This document shows, one piece after another, positions 57,150-64,000 of a stretch of DNA of 64,000 nt. Every line of letters starts with the position of its first letter. Position 1 is the first letter of the stretch. Under the pieces are notes generated by a model. That model worked only from the letters and a program-made list of their open reading frames with translations, was not told where the DNA came from and searched no databases. Source of the stretch: Cristatella mucedo (taxonomy: Eukaryota > Bryozoa > Phylactolaemata > Cristatellidae); contig WPIO01000020.1 of assembly GCA_009760855.2 (NCBI GenBank), positions 5,093,501 through 5,157,500 of the forward strand, written 5' to 3'. A program made the translations under genes and the position numbers.

Positions 57150-58059
57150 AATGCTGACGTTATCCCAGACACTGCTCCTTCGCGAGCATTCTCAACTTTA
57201 CGGAGAACAATGGATCAAAATAATGAATTGTTTAGACAGCTCAGCCAGAGAGCTCAACGAGCTTCACAAGCAGCTGGATAGAAATTTTAAGCAATGCAAT
57301 ATCATCTGCTTTGTTAAATAAATAGACTAGCTTTTAAAATCTGATGGACAACTGGTTTAGACCGTGCTGCAAAAAGTACGCGAGAAGATGCAAAGAACCG
57401 CCAGTGATTGGCTTGCATTACAGCACCCACAGGTAAGCTTCCAAAAGACAGGATTGCACAAAAGCGAAACTTAACTTAGGGGCTGGGAGGATGGGGGCAT
57501 GGTGGTGGGCAAGGACCAATGAAAGTCAGGTCTCTAGCTATGACTTGGATAGCAAAATTATTTCATTCAGCTGCAGATGGTGAATGTTTATCATGCTGCA
57601 GAGACTCAAAACATTGCGTAAACTGAATCTAGAATAAGCTTCAGCGCTTGAGAATGTTGATACATGGAGCATCTTTCATGAACTCCATGAAATGCAGGTG
57701 CTGTATTTTCAAGGTGAATATTTAAACTTCACAGAAAGCATCGTAGTTGATGGGCATGGCAGGTACATGTCCCAGTCTGAACGGAAAGCTGGTCGTTGTG
57801 AGAAGGCTAACCAGCACAGGCAGAGGTATGTAGGTGTGGAGGGCCCAAATCTTGAGACGAACCTGAAAGCTCGGCTGCATTCGGGTGGCCGTGCCTTATG
57901 CCGAGTGCAGCACCCTTGACCTGGCTATCGCCGGCGCCTACTAGGGAGGAGCAACTACAGACTAGCTCAACAAGTAGTGTCCTTGACTCGATCCTGGCTG
58001 TATATGTATTACCCGGCGCGATTCCCCAGTATCGGTTTCTAAGGTCGACTGACTGGTGG
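57150..58059. repeat. Block G, duplicon copy 2
   Basis: Partner of 29.80-30.76 kb, in the same order before a D unit. Confidence 0.8.
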
Positions 58060-58883
58060 GATAGCAGTTTAAGCCCTTCTTGATTTAACCCACGACGTGC
58101 CATTTGCATCTCTACCAGACAGCTTACCTGCCGGAATTTTAAGAAGACATCTATAAAGAAATGGCTTTGCCATCGTCAGTGCCCCATTGTGCTAGTCTGA
58201 CAAGAGTAATCTCTTAGAGTAGGTTCACGAGCATTTGAAAGCTCAATTAGTTTTGAGATTCAGCATCCTAGTTTATATGGAACTTTAAAATGCTTGACAG
58301 AGCAAGCTTGCAGCAGGTAATTTGGGATTTTGTACTTCCAGTTGATTCCACTGGTCAAAGACTAGCAAAAGATTGCCTATGTCGTGCACGAAAATTGTAA
58401 AGGCAAAGCCAGATGGTGATAGGGTTCAGTGATGTAGCTTGATGGCAAGCATGAGACAGTCCGAGGCACAGAATGTCTACGAACAGCTCTGCAATTGGCT
58501 TGCTGGGAGACGAGGGCTCACGAGAGCTCACGAGAGCTCACCCTTTGGCCTATTGTTCCCACTGCACTAGCATGTAGGCAGTGACTCATCGTAATGAAGC
58601 CATTTACTCATAAACCAGCATGGCTCCTAAACCAGCACCAGTAAATGGAAACCACTCACTGATAGCATTTTGATAAAACAATAAAGCCTGGGTCAGAAGT
58701 TGTCTACACGAGTATTTTGCTGTAAGCTGGCTTGCCAGCTGTCCCTATGATCACAACGTCGGCGCCTACTGACGCAGATCGTGGATCTCAGTTGTTGCCT
58801 ATAGCACTCTGTCGGCCTGTCTGTCTGTCTGTCTCTCTGTCTGTCTGCCTGTCTCTCTGTTTGTCTGTCTGTCTGCCTCTCTG

Positions 58884-58936
<53 letters not shown>

Positions 58937-58941
58937 GTCTG

Positions 58942-59008
<67 letters not shown>

Positions 59009-59208
59009 CTCTCTCTCTTTACCACCCACTTACTCACTTGTACTTAGATATTTTAAGCAAGGGCTGACTCGTTCTAAACCTTGGGCCAGCAGTATAGGTT
59101 GAACTTCCAAGGTCTAACTGGGAAGTATTGGTCAATTTAGGATAGTTCGTCTCATTGTCGGTATGGCACGCCTTTTCGTTGAACAACAGAATTGATTTAC
59201 GCATTTTA
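58060..59208. repeat. D repeat unit D3, truncated
   Basis: Aligns with the first ~1.0 kb of D1 and D2, then joins block H directly near 'acgcattttaaagatggcccctctcattg'. A direct GCTCACGAGA triplication occurs near 58515-58545. Confidence 0.85.
58808..59020 (+). repeat. CT/CTGT microsatellite in D3
   Basis: About 210 bp, more complex than in D1 and D2, with alternating CTGT and CT tracts. Frames over it are artefacts. Confidence 0.97.
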
Positions 59209-59209
59209 A

Positions 59210-61104
59210 AGATGGCCCCTCTCATTGTTTTTATTCTGCAAGTACACAGCACGGTCGTAACATAGCATTATTTAATAACAACACTTATAATACATTTGAT
59301 AAAGCTCACTCAGAGAACTCAATCTATTACTACACGCTTTACAATTGCTGCAAAGGAAGCAAGGTCGAATGGTTAGTATTTGCATGCTCAAAACAAATGA
59401 CAAGAAAATTTTAGGTGAATAACCTAATTCTAGCCTGCACAATGCCACCTCTTCCTGTTGCCCATGTGGTATGCGCTACACGTGCACACTGATATATCCA
59501 GCTGCAGCACATCCTGTGTTGTCGTTCTCATTGAACTAGGCATCGATTAGCAACTTGTAGTAAGTAGGGTCTTTGCTTTTTCTGGGACACAAGGGCAGTA
59601 CTAGCAGACCAAAGAGCCGTATAAGCAGGGCTGGGCAGACCCCTGCTACTTTGCAGTGATCCTTGCTGCTGCAGCCTTAGAGCCTCACGGGAATAGACAT
59701 TAGCTGCAGCCTGCTACCATGTCTGTGCAGCCGTCTATGGCTTCTTTTTAAGGACAACTTACTAAATGGTGTGGGGTTTTTTGAAATTTTGAAGTGATGT
59801 ACAATACTCGGCTGTCGTAGCATACTCTAAGAGGCATGTGAAGTCAATGAATTGACCTGCTGACACTGCTAGGTTTCCTAGCTATGCTGTATACAATTCC
59901 AGGGTAAGCAATGACTCTTTTCTGATAACGGCTGAAGCTCAGCTGCAAAAAAGTAGCTTTAGTCACATGATATGCCAGGGCCTAGCTGCTGCACACTGAT
60001 CTTGCTCAGACTTGGCTTGGACGTGTACAAGTAAGGTTCTGCCTGTGAACAGATGCTGTATGTATTATTTAGAAAGGCCCGGCGAGAAGCTGTGGCTAAT
60101 GGAGCAGGCATGTGCCCAGCCGTGGTCCTGGAGCAGAGCTTGAGTGGGAGATATGGTTTGCGGTTCTCTGGTCGTATAGCTCGGCTTGCCGGCACACTGC
60201 CAGTGCAGGCAGACCAGTAGTGCCTATACCCACCCCATGGTCTGACAGCTGGTAGCTGTGGCCTAGGGACGACGGCTGTGGTGTATTAACAGGCCGGCTT
60301 TGTCCTCCTGTCTACTCACGGAATGAGTAGTGGTTGGCAGGGAGTGGACTAGGACAGAACGCTGAGTAAGGGAGTCAAGGGCTGGAAGGAGGAAGTCGGT
60401 CGAGTGGGAGAAGGGTCGAAAGGAGCTGTGTGCCCTTGGGCTCAGTGCCCTGGAATAAACTGTTGGTGTTGGGCATCGGATGGCATTATGCCGTGCAGAC
60501 AAAAACAAACTACAGGAGAGAGGCTGCCAGGACAGTCGTGCTTATCTTTACTCCGTGAGTAGATAAATAGACTGGTGGCGTCGGTCATCGACTGGCTTTT
60601 CATGCTGCTGTGTGCAACTGCACCCAAACTACAGTCTCCACAGTCTCGATAGAGCTGCATACACTGTAGTGTAGCACCTTGTTGGCCTTGGCCTAACTCT
60701 AGTGCAAACAAGAGCTGTTAGGCGGCTGGCAGGAACACCTTTGTCCGAGAGCAGTGAGCCAAAGAGAAGCTCGTGTGCGGTTGGAGAACAGGAGCTTAAG
60801 AGCAAGCCTAGAAACTTTAAGACCAGCGATGTTGATTCGGCCTTTAGAATTGGTCTGACACCCCTAGGAGCTGCTCATTAAAGATAGCTGGCCTGTCAAT
60901 CTCAACCATTATCTGTCTAAAAAGAATCGTCTGGAACCCTATCTGCATTAAAGCCGGACAGAGGTGCCCTTCCATTGGTCTAGGGACAATACTAATTCCC
61001 TACCGTTATAGGACACGGTGTCGGGCCCAATACCACTAGGCTCCTGTGCCATTTTCTCAGCTAGATATTTAACAGTCGAGCGAAGCTCACTCTTGGTCTT
61101 TTGT
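59210..61104. repeat. Block H, duplicon copy 2
   Basis: Partner of 36.00-37.91 kb. Ends 'atatttaacagtcgagcgaagctcactcttggtcttttg', after which copy 1 has the L2 insertion and extra short repeats. Confidence 0.8.
59270..59400 (-). mobile_element. L2 LINE tail, minus strand (partner of 36.06 kb)
   Basis: Reverse complement shows 'ctttgcagcaattgtaaagc', a decayed stem-loop and an imperfect tail. It is at the same position in block H as in copy 1. Confidence 0.75.
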
Positions 61105-61204
61105 TTCATTGGGCACTTCGAGCCCTACTTCTCCGGTCAGGATCTAGGCTCCGGTTTGGGCTCTTTGTATAATTCATTTCGTTCCCCACAATAGACTTGG
61201 GTAG

Positions 61205-61590
61205 CCTAAGAGCTGCCGGAGGAGAGATGTACTCCCTCCGCAAGAGTGCCTGTGCTGTTAAGACTGTAAGGAGAGTGGAAATAAAACTGACCTTACCACA
61301 CAGCGACTTTGTACGGTTGCGAATAAAGCTCATTAAATGCACAATTCCTGTGTCTCGCTTTCCAATTCATGCCACAGACTCACGAAGTTTTTACGAACGA
61401 CAAGTAGGTCAGCTCAAGAAACGCTTGTTTCGTGGCAGCCTGCTTATTGCCGACTGACTCACACCAAACGGCAGTAGGCGATGGGTTACACCACTAGGTA
61501 AGCAGCAGGTTAGGCCTACTCCCCCCCCCCTCCCAGCCTTCGGCATTACAGTAGTGATGGAGCTGCAGCCTGACAATTCAGCCGCCCTAT
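61205..61590. repeat. E repeat, single unit in duplicon copy 2
   Basis: Matches E2, including the poly-C tract (~61519-61530). The reverse strand again contains an AATKQAFLELTYLS-like stretch but with a stop soon after. Confidence 0.8.
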
Positions 61591-61599
61591 GCCTGCCTA

Positions 61600-61925
61600 A
61601 TCATAGTGGGTGAGTCAGACAGCTTACCACCCTGCTTCCTCTGCTACCTGGTTAGCAAGCCCTGCCTCTCACAGATTGGTCCTGCTTGACCTGAAGTAAT
61701 TGATTGCCAAGAATCAGCTGTGCTCATTGGTCAATTTGAACTGAGCCTCCACCAATCGGTTGCAGCTTAACCGACCGTTACAGAGACTACATATGGACAA
61801 AGGAAACCTCACTAGCTGCACTGGTCACTCTGCTCCTGCCTACTGAAGTAAACAGCTACACAGACGTACGTCCGAGGGGAGGGAATCCGTATGTCGATTC
61901 CCTCCCCTCGGCTTGCTATAACAGT
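61600..61925 (+). promoter_or_regulatory. Conserved promoter-like block with hairpin (copy 2)
   Basis: Partner of 40.47-40.80 kb with ATTGG boxes and the TATA-like element retained. One CCAAT is altered to CCAATC within 'ccaccaatcgg'. Confidence 0.5.
61872..61911. other. Perfect 16 bp hairpin, 8 nt loop (copy 2)
   Basis: Arms identical to copy 1; loop CGTATGTC. Both differences from copy 1 are in the loop. Confidence 0.9.
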
Positions 61926-62689
61926 GGCAGCACTGATGTGGTTAATGCTACTTTGAAGGCCTAGCAGCTGCTCATAAGATTCAGGTCAGTATGCTGCAAC
62001 TACTGTGTGGCTCTTTTACTGCATGATGCCAATCAACTCCCTGCATCCTGATTGCTGCATTATGCATTAGTTTGCCTTATCTGTCTCTGCATGAGCTCCG
62101 ATGGATGCCGAGAGGCAAGCACTGTGCTAACACACGTGCCTTAACTTAAACCGTTGCCCAACGATATTCCCAATCACCCCATGCGTTTAGTCTAAATTGG
62201 GCACTGCTGGTGGTTCATTGACACATCTCTGTAGAGATCTTTTTTTGAACAAGGTACCGAGTATCGTTGCTATCGTTTTACAGTGGTAGTGCTTCGTACA
62301 TCCTGAAAGTTAATGCCTCGACAATACCGACAACAACTCAGACGTCAAAATGACTTGAAAGAGCCAAAAGAATCAGGATGCTGGTTAATGAGCTTGGCTT
62401 AACCAGTGCTGCACGGTCAGCAGTCTCAATTCATCGTGTAGCCGTCATTGCAACTAGCTCTGATGCTATCACAGGTGAGCTAATCATGTAGAGTCGGCCA
62501 GCTCTGCTCACATTGAATAAACCGAGCTTGAAGGCAATCCTCAGCCATGTCAATTTCTTATGAGGGCAGCAGAGGTAGTCAGCTCCTCTTGATCAGCTCG
62601 TGACTGTCGTAGGCATGATCACTCTCGAAGGAAAGTCGACGAAGGCATCGTCACGGCACAGCTTGGCCTTAATGGGATGCACTGGATCA

Positions 62690-63050
62690 GCCGGCGATTG
62701 AACTGCTAAGGAATGCTGTCAGTCGACTTGAACTGGTCCAGAAGCACAGGACAGCAACTGTAGCCCTGCAATCGCTGCTTCCGGGCCTCTTAAAGTCAAG
62801 CATCCTACATTTGACTTGCAAACTCTTCATGTGACTGCTTCGTGTCACTATGTGCATGCTGTTGTAACTACTCACTGATCGCGTGCTTAGTAGTTGCGCT
62901 GTATATACAATACTGCTTACGAGCCAATCTCCTCTGGCCCCACCCTTACCGAGTGCCATACAGCCATTGACGTTGGTAGCTTGTAGAGCTTGTAGCTAGT
63001 ATAGTTTATGCAGGCATATATTTCATTTAGACTTTGCTTAAGCATGCATC
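62690..63050. repeat. Block F, copy F4
   Basis: Partner of F2. The frame around AIELLRNAVSRLELVQKH is preserved locally, but the upstream part is shifted. Confidence 0.7.
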
Positions 63051-63103
63051 TATTACCTAGCTGTACTTGTATCAGTCATTTGCTATCTGGATTCTGGCTC
63101 ATG

Positions 63104-63109
63104 AATAAA
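63104..63109 (+). terminator. Polyadenylation signal AATAAA (copy 2)
   Basis: AATAAA and the following 'ttgctgaatcgaatgatgcttgagttgtgttt' match copy 1 almost exactly. Confidence 0.45.
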
Positions 63110-63892
63110 GTTGCTGAATCGAATGATGCTTGAGTTGTGTTTTGTCATTGTCTGAGCAGGGAACAGTGGCAGGTACCAAATTTGCTCCACACCGATACAT
63201 CACCCTAATGAGACCTGTAAATGCGTTAGAAGGCTTTATTCTGTAAGTCCAACGATCCGAGCTAGCATCAGCAAGCTTGTAAAATAGCTTGAGTCTATCG
63301 CGGTCTCCCTCACTTTATTTATATATTATAAGTAATTATATTATATTTATCAATAATATCTAGCCTATATTCTACTTATTCTCCTATTAAGCTTGTTTAT
63401 AGACACATCAACCTAGTAGTCTGTAGTCGTAGTCTCTGGGCTCACTGAAGCCAGCCTACTGTACCTTGCGGAGATTGCTAAAGCTCAGTGCTCTGTGAGT
63501 TCGCATTGATCATGCAGGCATCGCTTGTAGGTGCCGTCATCAGTGCGGTCCCAGGAGCTGAGAGCTGGGGCTATTTTTGCTCCTTTGGCCCCTGGGAACA
63601 CAGGGGCAGAGCCCATTGTGTAACAGCAAATTCTGCATAAGCTCCACCCATAAGCATTAATTGGCCTGTTTTCGCTCTGAGACAAATGGCACCTACCTTA
63701 CGACCAGGAATGGGAGGATTTGTGTTTTTTGTGGATCGGCTTTAATTAAAGAAGCTGATAACTGTATCAGCAAGGGCATGTGTGCGAGAGGTTGTATGTG
63801 CCCTTTACATAATTCAGACTAAATTAATGGAAAGTTGCAAGCAGGCCCTTTTAAGATTCCTATCGATTACTTGCAACGTAATACAGATCATG

Positions 63893-64000
63893 TAACCGGT
63901 GAGTACTACTTTTCAGGATTGGGATGATACTCAGCTGTATTGATCGTTCAAACCAACTGAATGTGCTTCAGCAACTAACAAACTGATTGCTTGCCTTGCC
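63893..64000 (+). mobile_element. LINE-B (copy 2), cut by window end
   Basis: Begins the same reverse-transcriptase segment as 42.80 kb, here with an intact DDTQLY box. It continues beyond the window. Confidence 0.8.

Noticed and set aside
58732-59067. Long Ser-Leu and Arg-Glu frames over CT/AG tracts (also at 6.9, 33.2, 34.1 kb)
   Set aside because: Dinucleotide repeats leave several frames open; coding is not supported.

Overview
The window looks like non-genic, repeat-dominated nuclear DNA of a eukaryote, most likely an invertebrate animal. Evidence is base composition near the mid-40s % GC, long microsatellites, LINEs of the L2/CR1/Rex1 side of the non-LTR tree, tRNA-derived SINEs and a long-TIR DNA transposon. 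I cannot name the species. I found no intact host protein gene and no rRNA or genuine tRNA gene. Almost every long open frame lies in a repeat, a transposon or low-complexity DNA.

Layout. 1-9.3 kb: mostly unrecognised sequence with several L2-type LINE fragments, a second LINE (LINE-B) tail, a TGTCTC microsatellite, a CpG-rich island (3.4-3.7 kb) and a CT microsatellite. 9.4-21.3 kb: about four tandem copies of a roughly 2 kb unit (A units), enlarged by insertions. The main insertion is a 3.49 kb DNA transposon with ~175 bp terminal inverted repeats, a 6 bp target duplication and a decayed multi-C2H2 zinc-finger gene inside. 21.3-43.9 kb and 45.9-64.0 kb: two copies of one large duplicated segment in the same order. 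The shared order is an ~889 bp B repeat, an ~148 bp satellite, block F, block G, a D repeat with CT/AG tracts, block H, an E repeat, a conserved promoter-like block with a perfect 16 bp hairpin, and LINE-B. Inner tandem arrays expanded differently in each copy: the 148 bp satellite is long in copy 1 (~5 kb) and short in copy 2 (~1.2 kb), while the B repeat is one partial unit in copy 1 and about eleven units in copy 2.

How the parts relate. The L2 LINE and SINE family S1 end in the same stem-loop sequence, which fits the known pattern of a SINE mobilised by a partner LINE. Because so much is duplicated, several insertions can be read against a paralogous empty site inside the window: the DNA transposon, an L2, and several SINEs. 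Their boundaries and relative ages are therefore unusually well supported. The most notable functional candidates are the zinc-finger cargo of the TIR element, the promoter/hairpin/poly(A) block conserved between the two segments, and an 18 bp minisatellite that encodes a hexapeptide repeat.
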